Assembly: GCF_003626975.1 (NCBI RefSeq)
Contig: NZ_CP032616.1
Span: 744,001 to 808,000, forward strand
Direction: 5' to 3'
DNA length: 64,000 nucleotides
Origin: Pseudomonas sp. DY-1
GTDB taxonomy: Bacteria > Pseudomonadota > Gammaproteobacteria > Pseudomonadales > Pseudomonadaceae
Below the pieces are notes generated by a model that did not search any database, was not told the origin of the DNA, and was given only the letters and a program-made list of their open reading frames with translations. How positions within the stretch are numbered: the first letter of the stretch is position 1; each line of letters starts with the position of its first letter. Positions 37,311 through 46,031 of this stretch are shown here, one piece after another. The position numbers and the translations under genes were made by a program.

Positions 37311-38573
37311 TTACCAGAGTGGCAGTGTGTAGCTGAGGATCAGGCGGTTCTCGTCGAGGTCATTGCCGAAGTTGGTCGAACGTACCGTGGCGTTGCGCCA
37401 CTTCAGCCCGAGGTTCTTCAGTGGGCCGCTCTGCACCACGTAGGCGATATCGGTGTCGCGCTCCCATTCCTTGCCGTCTTCGCGGCCAGCGCCCAGCTCG
37501 ATGCCGTCGCCGGAGAGGTAGCGGGTCATGAAGGTCAGCCCCGGAATCCCGACAGCCGCGAAGTTGTAGTCGTAGCGGGCCTGCCAGGAGCGTTCCTCGC
37601 GGTTGGCGAAGTCGCTGATCTGTACGAAGTTCACCAGGTAGGCGTCGCTGCCATTGACGTAGGCGAAGCCGGTGTCGCCGCTCATACGCTGGTAGCCCAG
37701 GCCTACGGCGTGGCCGCCGAAGCCGTAGGTGAACATTGCGCCGAAGGCCTTGTTGTCGACATTGCTGCCGCCCTCGTCGGTGGAGCGGGCAAAGCGCAGG
37801 TCGCTCTTCAGGCTCTGGCCGTCACCCAGGGGCAGCAGGTGGTTCAGGCTCAGGTAGTGCTGGCGGTAGAAGTCGTCCAGGCGGCCGAAGCCATAACCAG
37901 TGGTGAGGGCGTCGTTCCACTTGTAGCTGAGGTTGGCGAAGTCGAAGGCATCGCTGGTGGTCTGGCGCGCGCGGATGTTCTTCACGCCCACCGTGGTGAT
38001 GCTCATGTCCTCGTAGTCCGAGGAGTCGCGCTGGTTCACCTGGCGCAGGCGTCCGGCATCGAAGGTCAGGCCGTCGATCTCCAGGGAGTTGAGTTGACCG
38101 CCTTCGAACGTCTGCGGCAGCAAGCGCGAATCGTTGGCCAGCAGCACCGGCAGCTTGGGCATCAGGGTGCCGAGCTTGAGGGTGCTCTTCGAGGCGCGCA
38201 GCTTGGCGGTCAGGCCCAGCTCACCGTATTCATCCTGGGCGCGCTTGGGCGCTTCGCGGTCACGCTTGAGCAGTCCGGAACCGGCACGGTCGGGGCTGGA
38301 GTCGAGTTTCACGCCGAGCAGGCCGATGGCGTCGACGCCGACACCGATCTGTCCCTCGGTGAAGCCGGACTCATAGCGCAGGAGGAAGCCCTGGGCCCAT
38401 TCCTCGGCCTTGGCCTGGGTCGCGTTGTCTTGGCGGAAGTCGCGGTTGAAGTAGAAGTTGCGCAGCTCCAGGCTGGCTTTCGAATCCTTGATGAAGTCCG
38501 CCAGGGCGGGTGTGGAGCAACACAGCGCGCCGCCGACGAGCAGTAGGTGGGAGGTGAGGGTTTTGCGATCCAT
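37311..38573 (-). CDS. OprD-family outer-membrane porin
   Basis: 420 residues from the ATG at 38573. The signal peptide ends at about STPALA, and the mature protein begins DFIKDSKASLELRNFYFN, the OprD family opening. The C-terminal strand ends SYTLPLW with a terminal aromatic residue for barrel insertion. OprD-type pores take up small carboxylates or amino acids. Between the acyl-CoA synthetase operon and the ActP symporter it is a probable isobutyrate/short-acid channel. AAGAGG precedes the start. Confidence 0.9.
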   Translation of the reverse strand: MDRKTLTSHLLLVGGALCCSTPALADFIKDSKASLELRNFYFNRDFRQDNATQAKAEEWAQGFLLRYESGFTEGQIGVGVDAIGLLGVKLDSSPDRAGSGLLKRDREAPKRAQDEYGELGLTAKLRASKSTLKLGTLMPKLPVLLANDSRLLPQTFEGGQLNSLEIDGLTFDAGRLRQVNQRDSSDYEDMSITTVGVKNIRARQTTSDAFDFANLSYKWNDALTTGYGFGRLDDFYRQHYLSLNHLLPLGDGQSLKSDLRFARSTDEGGSNVDNKAFGAMFTYGFGGHAVGLGYQRMSGDTGFAYVNGSDAYLVNFVQISDFANREERSWQARYDYNFAAVGIPGLTFMTRYLSGDGIELGAGREDGKEWERDTDIAYVVQSGPLKNLGLKWRNATVRSTNFGNDLDENRLILSYTLPLW

Positions 38574-38582
38574 GGAGGCCTC

Positions 38583-38590
38583 TTGTTGTT
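38583..38590 (-). promoter_or_regulatory. Crc/Hfq-like motif in OprD leader
   Basis: Minus-strand AACAACAA precedes AAGAGG, nine bases before the ATG. The run AACAACAAGAGGCC is shared with the aldehyde dehydrogenase leader. Confidence 0.6.
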
Positions 38591-38649
38591 TTAGTGGACG
38601 AGCGAATCCGTACCGGCACAAGGGCCGGTAGCGGGGTAAGTCGGAATTG

Positions 38650-38686
38650 AAAAAGGGCACGCCCAAAAGGAGCGATGGGCGTGCCC
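38650..38686 (-). terminator. Intrinsic terminator after actP
   Basis: On the minus strand GGGCACGCCC and GGGCGTGCCC (ten-base perfect arms) are followed by TTTTT, 24 bases after the symporter stop. A further TACCGGC/GCCGGTA hairpin (38611-38630) lies in the OprD leader. Confidence 0.92.
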
Positions 38687-38710
38687 GTTAACCTGGCTGC
38701 GGGATATGCG

Positions 38711-40360
38711 TCAGTGGCTGCTGGCGGCGGCAGCCCCCAGGCCGGTCTGGGCGCGGACGAACTGGTCGTCATAGGCGGCGCGTTCGCGGCTGGCGCGGGC
38801 GCTGCGATCGAGAGTGGAGACGACGACGATCACCAGGAACGCCAGCGGCATGGAGAACAGCGCCGGCTGGTCGTAGGGGAACAGGGCCTTCTCATGGCCC
38901 AGCACGCCGACCCAGACGGCCGGTGCACAGATCACCAGGGCCAGGGCGCTCACCAGCCCGGTCAGCCCGCCCCAGAGGGCACCACGGGTGGTCAGGCCTT
39001 TCCAGTACATGGCCATGATCAGCACCGGGAAGTTGGCCGAAGCGGCGACGCCGAAGGTCAGGCCCACGAGGAAGGCGATGTTCATCTGCTCGAAGAGAAT
39101 GCCCAGGCCGATTGCGACCAGGCCGATAGCCACGGTGGCGATGCGCGACACCCGCATTTCATCCTTCTCGCTGGCGTGCCCCTTTTTCAGCACAGAGGCA
39201 TAGAGGTCGTGGGAGATGGCCGAGGCGCCCGCCAGGGCAAGGCCTGCAACCACGGCGAGGATGGTGGCGAAGGCTACGGCGGAGAGGAAACCGAGGAACA
39301 GGTTGCCGCCCACTGCCTGGGCCAGGTGCATGGCGACCATGTTGCCGCCGCCCACCAGGGCGCCACCCAGCTTGCCGTCGACGAAGTACTGCGGGTCGGT
39401 GCCGACGATCACGATCGCGGTGTAGCCGAGCACGCAGACCACCAGGAAGAAGAAACCGATGAAGCCGGTGGCGAACAGCACCGAGCGGCGGGCTTCCCTG
39501 GCATTGGGCACGGTGAAGAAGCGCATCAGGATGTGTGGCAGGCCGGCGATGCCGAACACCAGGCCGAGGGACAGCGAGACGGCACTGATCGGGTCGGCCA
39601 GCAAGGTACCGGGCCCCATGATCTTGACGCCGCTGGCGTGTACGGCGACCGCTCGCTCGGCCAGGTTCTCGAAGCTGAAGCCGAACTCGCTCATGGCCAT
39701 CAGCACCAGTGCGGTGCCACCGGCCAGCAGCAGGACGGCCTTGGTGATCTGCACCCAGGTGGTGGCGATCATGCCGCCGAAGATCACGTAGACCAGCATC
39801 AGGACACCGACCACTACCACGGCCAGTTGATAGTCCAGGCCGAACAGCAGCTTGATCAGTTGGCCGGCGCCGACCATCTGCACGACCAGGTAGCAGCAGA
39901 CCACGGTCAGCGAGCCGAGGGCGGCGAAGCTGCGAATGCGGGTCTGGTCCAGGCGGTAGGAGACGATGTCGGCGAAGGTGTAGCGGCCCAGGTTGCGCAG
40001 GCGCTCGGCCATCAGGAAGGTGACGATGGGCCAGCCGACGAAGAAGCCGATGATGTAGACGAAGCCGTCGTAGCCCTTGGCGAACACCAGGCTCGAAAGG
40101 CCCAGCAGGGTGGCCGCCGACATGTAGTCGCCGGCAATCGCCAGGCCGTTCTGGAAGCCCGAGATGCCACCGCCAGCGGTGTAGAAGTCGGCGGTGGAGC
40201 GGGTGCGCCGGGCGGCCCACCAGGTGATGGCCAGGGTGGCCAGGACAAAGACGAAGAACATGCCGATGGCATGCAGGTTGAGGGGTTGCTTCTGCGCCGT
40301 GATGGTGTCGGCGAAGCCGCTCAGCGGCGCGAGGGCAAGGAGGGCGAGGAGGGCTTTCAT
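38711..40360 (-). CDS. actP: ActP-type sodium:solute symporter for short carboxylates
   Basis: 549 residues with about thirteen helices. A cleavable-looking N-terminus (LAPLSGFAD) and the ActP segments [25 protein letters not shown] and [19 protein letters not shown] identify the acetate permease branch of the SSS family. It overlaps the DUF485 gene by four bases, the standard yjcH-actP arrangement. Beside short branched-acid genes it may prefer isobutyrate or propionate over acetate, which is inference from position. Confidence 0.9.
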   Translation of the reverse strand: MKALLALLALAPLSGFADTITAQKQPLNLHAIGMFFVFVLATLAITWWAARRTRSTADFYTAGGGISGFQNGLAIAGDYMSAATLLGLSSLVFAKGYDGFVYIIGFFVGWPIVTFLMAERLRNLGRYTFADIVSYRLDQTRIRSFAALGSLTVVCCYLVVQMVGAGQLIKLLFGLDYQLAVVVVGVLMLVYVIFGGMIATTWVQITKAVLLLAGGTALVLMAMSEFGFSFENLAERAVAVHASGVKIMGPGTLLADPISAVSLSLGLVFGIAGLPHILMRFFTVPNAREARRSVLFATGFIGFFFLVVCVLGYTAIVIVGTDPQYFVDGKLGGALVGGGNMVAMHLAQAVGGNLFLGFLSAVAFATILAVVAGLALAGASAISHDLYASVLKKGHASEKDEMRVSRIATVAIGLVAIGLGILFEQMNIAFLVGLTFGVAASANFPVLIMAMYWKGLTTRGALWGGLTGLVSALALVICAPAVWVGVLGHEKALFPYDQPALFSMPLAFLVIVVVSTLDRSARASRERAAYDDQFVRAQTGLGAAAASSH

Positions 40361-40686
40361 GCCTGACCCTCCGCGAGGATTTCCGCGCTCAGTGCATCGA
40401 AGCGGGTATTGGCGTGACGCACGTACCAGGCGGTCAGCAGCCAGGAAAGAATGATGATGGCGGCACCCAGCGGGATGCCGCGGCTGAGATGGCTGCCCTC
40501 GTAGAGGGGAAGGTGCAGCCAGCCGGGGACGAAGGCCACGAGCATGATGAACAGGTAGTAGACCGCCAGCACCAGGGCGCTGAGCGACCAGGCGAGAACG
40601 GCGCGCTCCTGGGCCAGGCGCTGGAACTTCGGGTTGGCCATGATGCGAGCGCTGGCCGAGGTGTTGGGGGAGTGGTGAGGTGTCAT
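40357..40686 (-). CDS. DUF485 membrane protein (YjcH-like partner of ActP)
   Basis: 109 residues from the ATG at 40686, with two membrane helices and the segment [19 protein letters not shown] typical of DUF485. GCGGAG precedes the start. Its stop overlaps the actP ATG by four bases (ATGA). An upstream extension to 40881 is in frame but not supported. Confidence 0.9.
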   Translation of the reverse strand: MTPHHSPNTSASARIMANPKFQRLAQERAVLAWSLSALVLAVYYLFIMLVAFVPGWLHLPLYEGSHLSRGIPLGAAIIILSWLLTAWYVRHANTRFDALSAEILAEGQA

Positions 40687-40703
40687 ATCGGGCTCCGCTT
40701 TAG

Positions 40704-40711
40704 TTGTTTTT
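40704..40711 (-). promoter_or_regulatory. Crc/Hfq-like motif in DUF485-actP leader
   Basis: Minus-strand AAAAACAA lies 17 bases before the ATG at 40686, just ahead of the GCGGAG site. Confidence 0.5.
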
Positions 40712-41004
40712 GTCGTGCCTGTCGCCGCCGCCTTTTTCAGGCGTGCAGCATTCCCGGCGGCGCCTCGGGTAGGCGTCGCCAAGTTCTTCGTCAGTGAGGT
40801 GTTCGTCAGTGACCGCGGCTCCCTCCGGGAGCCAGCAAATGGTGGGTAGAGCAAGGCGCGGGAAGGCCGGAAACCAGGCATGCATTCATGCTGTCAGCCC
40901 TCCATTCCAGTGACCCTGCAAGGCGAGAAAAGCACTTGGCTACGGGACGATGGATGTGAGTATATGTAAGCATCCATCCATTAAAGAACAGGCAAAATAT
41001 CCTG
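40712..41004. other. Divergent regulatory gap between actP operon and LysR gene
   Basis: No gene is seen. The region contains the palindrome at 40949 and A+T-rich promoter-like sequence from about 40955 to 41000. Confidence 0.5.
40949..40978. promoter_or_regulatory. Candidate LysR operator
   Basis: GATGGATG, fourteen bases, CATCCATC: perfect eight-base arms around an A+T-rich core, 26 bases before the LysR gene at 41005. It is well placed for autoregulation and control of the DUF485-actP operon. Confidence 0.5.
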
Positions 41005-41964
41005 ATGGACATGCAAAAAAATCCTAGTCCGGAACAGGTCAAATGGGACGACCTACGATTCTTCCTGGAAGTCGCCCGAACCCGCACCGCAACAGGAGCT
41101 GCCCGCCGCCTTGGAGTCGACTACACCACCGTGTCGCGGCGCGTACGAGCCCTGGAGCAGGCGCTGGGTGCGTTGCTGTTCGAAAAGTCGCGCGCGGCTG
41201 GGTTTGTCCTGACGGTGGAAGGCCAGCGCCTGCTGAGCCATGCCGAGACCCTGGAAAGCACCTTGCAAGCCGCCTGTGAGCAGGTGTCGGGCACGCGCCT
41301 GGGGCTTTCCGGCCATGTGCGCATCGGCTGTACGGAGGGCTTCGGCTCCTATTTCGTGACGGCGCAGATGAGTCGTTTCCTCGAGCAGTACCCGCATATC
41401 TCGGTGGACATCCTTCCCGTCCCTCACTTCGTCAGCCTGTCGCGCCGCGAAGCGGACATCGCCATCACCCTGGAGCGGCCCGAGCGCGGCCCCTATGTCT
41501 GCTCCAAGCTCGCCGACTATCGCTTGCGCCTCTACGGCACGCCTGAGTACCTGGCCAGCCAGCCGCCGATCGAGACCCGCGAGGACCTGGCAAACCATCC
41601 CTTCATCACCTACGTCGAGGACCTGGCGTTCAGCCCAAAGCTGCTGTATCTGAATGACCTGCTGCCCGGAGCCATGAGCCAGCTGCGCAGCACGAGTGTC
41701 ATCGCCCAGTACCAGGCGGCGTTGCAGGGGAGGGCGCTGGCGATCCTGCCGTGCTTCCTGGTGGCGGGGGACCCGAGGCTACAGGCCGTGCTGCCCGATG
41801 AAGTAGAAGTGACGCGCCAGTTCTGGATCTACTACAGCGAGGACCTGCGCCGCCTCAAACGCATCACGCTGGTTGCCGAGTACCTGCACCGTTGCGCCGA
41901 TCGCAATCGTGGTTGGCTGATGGGGGAAGAGGACAGGATGCAGGTTCCGCTATTCGAGGTGTGA
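41005..41964 (+). CDS. LysR-family regulator, divergent from the short-acid uptake operon
   Basis: 319 residues. The winged helix-turn-helix includes GAARRLGVDYTTVSRRVRALE, followed by an effector domain with VRIGCTEGFGSYF. It is transcribed away from DUF485-actP-OprD over a 318-base gap with a palindrome. It is the likely local regulator of acid uptake and perhaps of the acyl-CoA operon. Confidence 0.88.
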   Translation: MDMQKNPSPEQVKWDDLRFFLEVARTRTATGAARRLGVDYTTVSRRVRALEQALGALLFEKSRAAGFVLTVEGQRLLSHAETLESTLQAACEQVSGTRLGLSGHVRIGCTEGFGSYFVTAQMSRFLEQYPHISVDILPVPHFVSLSRREADIAITLERPERGPYVCSKLADYRLRLYGTPEYLASQPPIETREDLANHPFITYVEDLAFSPKLLYLNDLLPGAMSQLRSTSVIAQYQAALQGRALAILPCFLVAGDPRLQAVLPDEVEVTRQFWIYYSEDLRRLKRITLVAEYLHRCADRNRGWLMGEEDRMQVPLFEV

Positions 41965-41982
41965 TCTCGGCGGTGCATGCGT

Positions 41983-42084
41983 TCAAGCATTTGCCGCCGA
42001 GATTTGGCCGAATCGCTCCCGATACGCGGAGGGCGCCAGTCCCACGGTCTGGCGGGGTATCGCAAGTGTTCGTTCAAGCAGCAC
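41983..42084 (-). pseudogene. Remnant of an AraC/GlxA-family regulator (C-terminus only)
   Basis: Minus-strand translation gives RQTVGLAPSAYRERFG followed by a short tail and a stop at 41983. This is the conserved end of the AraC-type DNA-binding domain. No start or upstream domain exists, since the GNAT gene at 42086 begins on the other side, so only about 34 codons survive. Confidence 0.75.
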
Positions 42085-42085
42085 G

Positions 42086-42511
42086 TCAGACTAATCGTTT
42101 CCGGAAAAAGAAGCGCTTGTGCTCTGGGGGGAATTCATCGAGGTGGCCGAACTCGGTGAATCCGTGTTTTTGGTAGAACTCGGGTGCCTGGAAATCAAAG
42201 GTGTCCAGCCAGATACCGACGCAGCCTTTTTCACGTGCAACGTCTTCAGCCATGTTCATCAGGCGTGAGCCTGTGCCTTGACCTCTTGCTTGCTCAGGTA
42301 TGGCTAGCAGCTCGATGAACAGCCAACGAAAAAAGATCTCGCCATAAAGGCCTCCAATGATTTCGTTGGTGTGCTCATCGCGGACTAGCAGGGCGATTGC
42401 TTCTCGCTTTGGGTCACCCGCTTGAGAAAGGTTATGGGCCCGCAAGGGCTTGAGGATAGCTGCGCGCTCATCTTCTCCCGGGTTTACCGTCAGTTCGATA
42501 CGAGTACTCAT
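42086..42511 (-). CDS. GNAT-family N-acetyltransferase
   Basis: 141 residues. Acetyl-CoA loop IPEQARGQGTGSRLMNMAE and C-terminal FYQKHGFTEFG are clear. The local base composition is visibly richer in A+T than the neighbouring catabolic genes, and the gene abuts a regulator remnant, so it may be a recent insertion. The substrate is unknown. Confidence 0.88.
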   Translation of the reverse strand: MSTRIELTVNPGEDERAAILKPLRAHNLSQAGDPKREAIALLVRDEHTNEIIGGLYGEIFFRWLFIELLAIPEQARGQGTGSRLMNMAEDVAREKGCVGIWLDTFDFQAPEFYQKHGFTEFGHLDEFPPEHKRFFFRKRLV

Positions 42512-42514
42512 TCG

Positions 42515-42715
42515 CTAGTCCTTTAGATGTTCACTGATATGGAGAGGCGCCACTTGCTCAGTTGGCTTGGTTGATCCGTTCGCGTCCGCTTTCTTGTCGT
42601 TGGCTACGACAGCCCGCTGATCAGTGTGCCGGAGTTTCCCTAGGCGATCGATTTGCGATGAGGAGATTAATTCTTCTCCAAGCAGGGGCGCAGGGCTTTT
42701 GGGCGATGGCTTCAA
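42515..42715 (-). CDS. Doubtful small ORF (66 aa)
   Basis: An open frame that ends three bases before the GNAT start and reads in the same direction. The product is hydrophilic, with no recognised domain and no clear ribosome-binding site. Low-confidence call; it may be decayed sequence. Confidence 0.25.
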   Translation of the reverse strand: MKPSPKSPAPLLGEELISSSQIDRLGKLRHTDQRAVVANDKKADANGSTKPTEQVAPLHISEHLKD

Positions 42716-43116
42716 GACTTTGGGGTTGAGCGGCGGCAGGTCAATGCGGTGAGCAAGACTCCTCGTTGGGTTTCGCGTCGCTCTAGCGCAACGTCGCCCG
42801 CACCAAGCTGCAAAACTCGCAAGGTTCTTCGCTCAGGCACGGGCACAAGCCGTCCAGCACAAAACTCAGTAGGAGTCGTCCATGCCGTCGTCGATCTCGA
42901 TGCCTTGTTCGCGCGTCTGTTTGATCCGGCCTGCGCGTGTTGCTGAGGCGGGGTCGTCGCAGGACAGCGTCGTGGGTTCCCCTGGCCTTCGTTCGCTATC
43001 GCAACCCGCTATGGCCGGCATGCGCCTCTGGTATTGGCGTGGGTTGGCGGGCCTCCCTAGAGTCGCGGAGGGACCGCGTGTCCGTTCATACCAACAAAAC
43101 CAGAACGAGCCTTTAC
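42716..43116. other. Gap upstream of alkylsulfatase, no gene recognised
   Basis: About 400 bases without a convincing gene. Open frames here are short and lack ribosome-binding sites. The stretch before 43117 contains CAACAAAACC, an imperfect A-rich motif. Confidence 0.5.
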
Positions 43117-45084
43117 ATGCCCAGCTTCCGCCTCAGCGCCATCGCCCTGGCGCTTTTCCTGTCCGGCGGCGTCCATGCCGACCTGCCCGCTGCCGGCAAG
43201 CCTGCCACCGAGTTCACCCGCACCCTTAACCAGGACTGGCTCGAGCGCCTGCCCTTCGCCGACAAGGCCGATTTCGAGAGCGCCCGCCGGGGCCTGCTCG
43301 AGCCCTTCAAGGGTGTTGTCGAAAATGCCGACGGGCTGCCGGTGTGGAACCGCAAGGCCTACGACTTCCTGGATGGCAGCGATGCCGCGGCCAGTGTCAA
43401 TCCCAGCCTCTGGCGCATGGCGCAGTTGAACAACATCGCCGGTCTGTTCCAGGTACGCGAACGCATTTACCAGGTGCGCGGGCTGGACCTGTCGAACATG
43501 ACGATCATTGAAGGCGACAGCGGGTTGATCCTCATCGACCCTCTGATCAGTACCGAAACCGCCCGTGCCGGCCTGGATATGTACTACCGGCATCGCCCGC
43601 GCAAACCGGTGCTGGCCGTGATCTACAGCCATTCCCACGTCGACCATTTTGGCGGTGTTCGCGGGGTGATCGAGGAAGCTGACGTGAAGTCTGGCAAGGT
43701 GCGAGTGATCGCGCCGGAGGGGTTTTACGAACACGCTGTCAGCGAGAACGTGCTGGCCGGCCCGGCGATGATGCGCCGCGCCCAGTATATGTATGGTTCG
43801 CTGCTGCCTCGGGGCGAGCGGGGCCAGGTGGATGCCGGCCTGGGCAAGAGCACGCCGAACAATGCCACGGTGACGCTGATCCCCCCCACCGAGCTGATCG
43901 CCAAGCCCCTGGAGACGCACGTCATCGACGGGGTGGAGATCGAGTTCCAACTCACCCCCGGCACCGAGGCGCCGGCGGAGATGAACCTCTATTTCCCGCA
44001 GTTCCGCACCCTTTGCATGGCTGAGAACGCCACCCATACCCAGCACAACGTGCTGACCCTGCGGGGCGCACTGGTGCGTGACGCCAAGGTCTGGGCGCAC
44101 TACCTGGACGATGCGCTGGTGCGCTACGGCGACAAGGCCGATGTGCTCTTCGCCCAGCACCATTGGCCCACCTGGGGAGGCGCCGAGATCCGTGACTATC
44201 TGGCGGACCAGCGTGACATGTACGCCTTCCTCGACAGCCAGACGCTGCGCCTGATCAACCAGGGTCTCACGCCCACCGAGATCGCCGCGCAACTGTCGTC
44301 GTTGCCACCGCGTCTGGCCGGCAAGTGGTACAGCCGCGACTACTACGGTTCCCTCAGCCACAACGTGCGTGCCGTCTACCAGCGCTACATGGGCTTCTAC
44401 GACGGCAACCCGGCCAACCTCGACCCCTTGCCGCCGGAAGTCGCCGGCACGCGCTACGTCGAAGCCATGGGTGGCGCCGACTCGGTGCTGGCCAGCGCCC
44501 GCAAGGCATTCGCGGCCGGGGAGTATCGCTGGGCTGCGCAGTTACTTAACCATCTGGTCTTCGCCGAGCCCGGCAACCAGGCGGCGCGAGACCTGCAGGC
44601 CGACACCCTGGAGCAGTTGGGCTACCAGAGCGAGAACGCCACCTGGCGCAACGTCTACCTGAGCGGCGCCCAGGAACTGCGCCAGGGCGTGGCGCAGCCC
44701 CGTGGCCGCAACGGTGCGCCAGACATGATTCGCGCCCTGACGCCGGGCATGTTCTTCGACTACCTGGCGGTGCGCATCGACGCCATGAAGGCCGCCGGGG
44801 AGGACCTGCGCATCAACTGGCGCTTCAGCGACCTGGGCGAGGATTACGCCTTGACCCTGCGCAATGGCGTGCTGACCTACCGCAAGGGCATGCGTCATGC
44901 CGAGGCGGAGGTGGACTTGACCATGACCAAGGCGCTGCTGGATCGCATCTCGCTGAAGGAAACCGGCTTCCTCAAGGAGGCCACCGTGGGTGGCATCGAG
45001 TTCGAGAGCGGCCGCGTCAAGCTGCTCAAGCTTCTCGGCGGGCTGGACGAGGCCAATCCGCAATTCAACCTGGTGGAACCCTGA
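43117..45084 (+). CDS. SdsA-type alkylsulfatase (metallo-beta-lactamase fold)
   Basis: 655 residues with a signal peptide (about 1-22, ending VHA). The zinc motif is His172, His174, Asp176, His177 in SHSHVDHFGG, with further ligands in ENATHTQHN and QHHWPTWGG. A helical dimerisation region and a C-terminal SCP2-like domain (about 530-655) complete the SdsA1 layout. It hydrolyses long-chain primary alkyl sulfates such as SDS to alcohols. The released alcohols could in principle feed PQQ alcohol oxidation. The in-frame extension upstream is rejected because the signal peptide starts at 43117. Confidence 0.9.
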   Translation: MPSFRLSAIALALFLSGGVHADLPAAGKPATEFTRTLNQDWLERLPFADKADFESARRGLLEPFKGVVENADGLPVWNRKAYDFLDGSDAAASVNPSLWRMAQLNNIAGLFQVRERIYQVRGLDLSNMTIIEGDSGLILIDPLISTETARAGLDMYYRHRPRKPVLAVIYSHSHVDHFGGVRGVIEEADVKSGKVRVIAPEGFYEHAVSENVLAGPAMMRRAQYMYGSLLPRGERGQVDAGLGKSTPNNATVTLIPPTELIAKPLETHVIDGVEIEFQLTPGTEAPAEMNLYFPQFRTLCMAENATHTQHNVLTLRGALVRDAKVWAHYLDDALVRYGDKADVLFAQHHWPTWGGAEIRDYLADQRDMYAFLDSQTLRLINQGLTPTEIAAQLSSLPPRLAGKWYSRDYYGSLSHNVRAVYQRYMGFYDGNPANLDPLPPEVAGTRYVEAMGGADSVLASARKAFAAGEYRWAAQLLNHLVFAEPGNQAARDLQADTLEQLGYQSENATWRNVYLSGAQELRQGVAQPRGRNGAPDMIRALTPGMFFDYLAVRIDAMKAAGEDLRINWRFSDLGEDYALTLRNGVLTYRKGMRHAEAEVDLTMTKALLDRISLKETGFLKEATVGGIEFESGRVKLLKLLGGLDEANPQFNLVEP

Positions 45085-45106
45085 TTCCACGCCTAGGCTC
45101 CGGTCG

Positions 45107-45131
45107 CGCCCCGAGGCGGCGCGCCGGGGCG
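45107..45131 (+). terminator. GC-rich hairpin after alkylsulfatase
   Basis: CGCCCCG and CGGGGCG arms lie 23 bases after the stop and are followed by TTCCTG. A weak terminator. Confidence 0.45.
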
Positions 45132-45163
45132 TTCCTGCGGCAGTAAGTCAGGCCGGCGGTCAC

Positions 45164-45595
45164 CTACGCGGCCCGCCGACTTCCTGGCTTAGGCGGCTTT
45201 CTATCGGGGGGCGGGGCTGTTGTGTTCCCGTGTTGGGTAGCCGGCGTGCGGATAGTCATTGTCGTCGCTTCCTTGTGAAGGGCCGTGGGCTGCGCCGAGC
45301 GCCAGGCGCCCAGGAGGGCGACCAGCGTCATTGTCACCAGGGCCAGGCTGGTACCCATCACCAGGACCGGCCGCGCGCGACCGCATTCGTCCTGCAGCAT
45401 TGCTTGGCTGATCCGGTAGCGCCCCCCCTGGCAGGCCCACAGCAGGCCCGCGGTTACCAGGGCGACGATCATCACTAGGGGCGACTGGCCACGTAGCGCC
45501 AGGCAAGCGATCACCAGCAGGGACACCTGGGTGCGACGCCAGGCCAGCTCAGTGCGTTCGGCCTGCAGGCCCCGGTCGGTGTTGCTGGTGGTCAT
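45164..45595 (-). CDS. DUF202 membrane protein
   Basis: 143 residues. It opens with RGLQAERTELAWRRTQVSLLV, the DUF202 signature, followed by three membrane helices and a Pro/Lys-rich tail. It begins one base after the stop of the gene at 45597, so the two are cotranscribed. Function unknown. Confidence 0.85.
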   Translation of the reverse strand: MTTSNTDRGLQAERTELAWRRTQVSLLVIACLALRGQSPLVMIVALVTAGLLWACQGGRYRISQAMLQDECGRARPVLVMGTSLALVTMTLVALLGAWRSAQPTALHKEATTMTIRTPATQHGNTTAPPPDRKPPKPGSRRAA

Positions 45596-45596
45596 C

Positions 45597-45971
45597 TCAG
45601 CGGGGCCAGAACAGGCTGGCCAGGATCACCGCCGCCAGGCAGCAGCCCAGGGTCAACAGCGGCACCAGCACCGGCAGCGGCAGGGCGCAGCCGTGGCGCA
45701 GCGCCCGTTCCACGGCCAGCCAGCGCAGGCAGGCGCCGATGCTGACCAGCAGGCTCAGGGCCAGCAAGCAGAGGGTGATGGTCAATCGCAGCCAGGGCTC
45801 GAAAGCCTGGCCCGCGAAGGTTTCCACGGCGATGCCGCCGCCCATCAGGGCGAGCGCCGTGCGAACCCAGGCCAGAAAGGTGCGCTCGTTGGCCAGGGTG
45901 AAGCGTGGGTCAGGTTCGTCGCCGCCAAGCAGGGTGTCGCTGAGCGACTTTCGGGGGGATGGGGTGGGCAT
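45597..45971 (-). CDS. DUF202 membrane protein (YidH-like)
   Basis: 124 residues from the ATG at 45971. FTLANERTFLAWVRTALALMGGGIAVE is the hallmark of the YidH branch, with three membrane helices. It pairs with the DUF202 gene downstream, as in many bacteria. The frame is open to 46031 without a good start. Confidence 0.85.
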   Translation of the reverse strand: MPTPSPRKSLSDTLLGGDEPDPRFTLANERTFLAWVRTALALMGGGIAVETFAGQAFEPWLRLTITLCLLALSLLVSIGACLRWLAVERALRHGCALPLPVLVPLLTLGCCLAAVILASLFWPR

Positions 45972-46031
45972 GGTGTACCGGCCAGGAAGGGCCGCCATCG
46001 GCAGGGCGCGCGATGGCGGCAGGTGGGTCAC

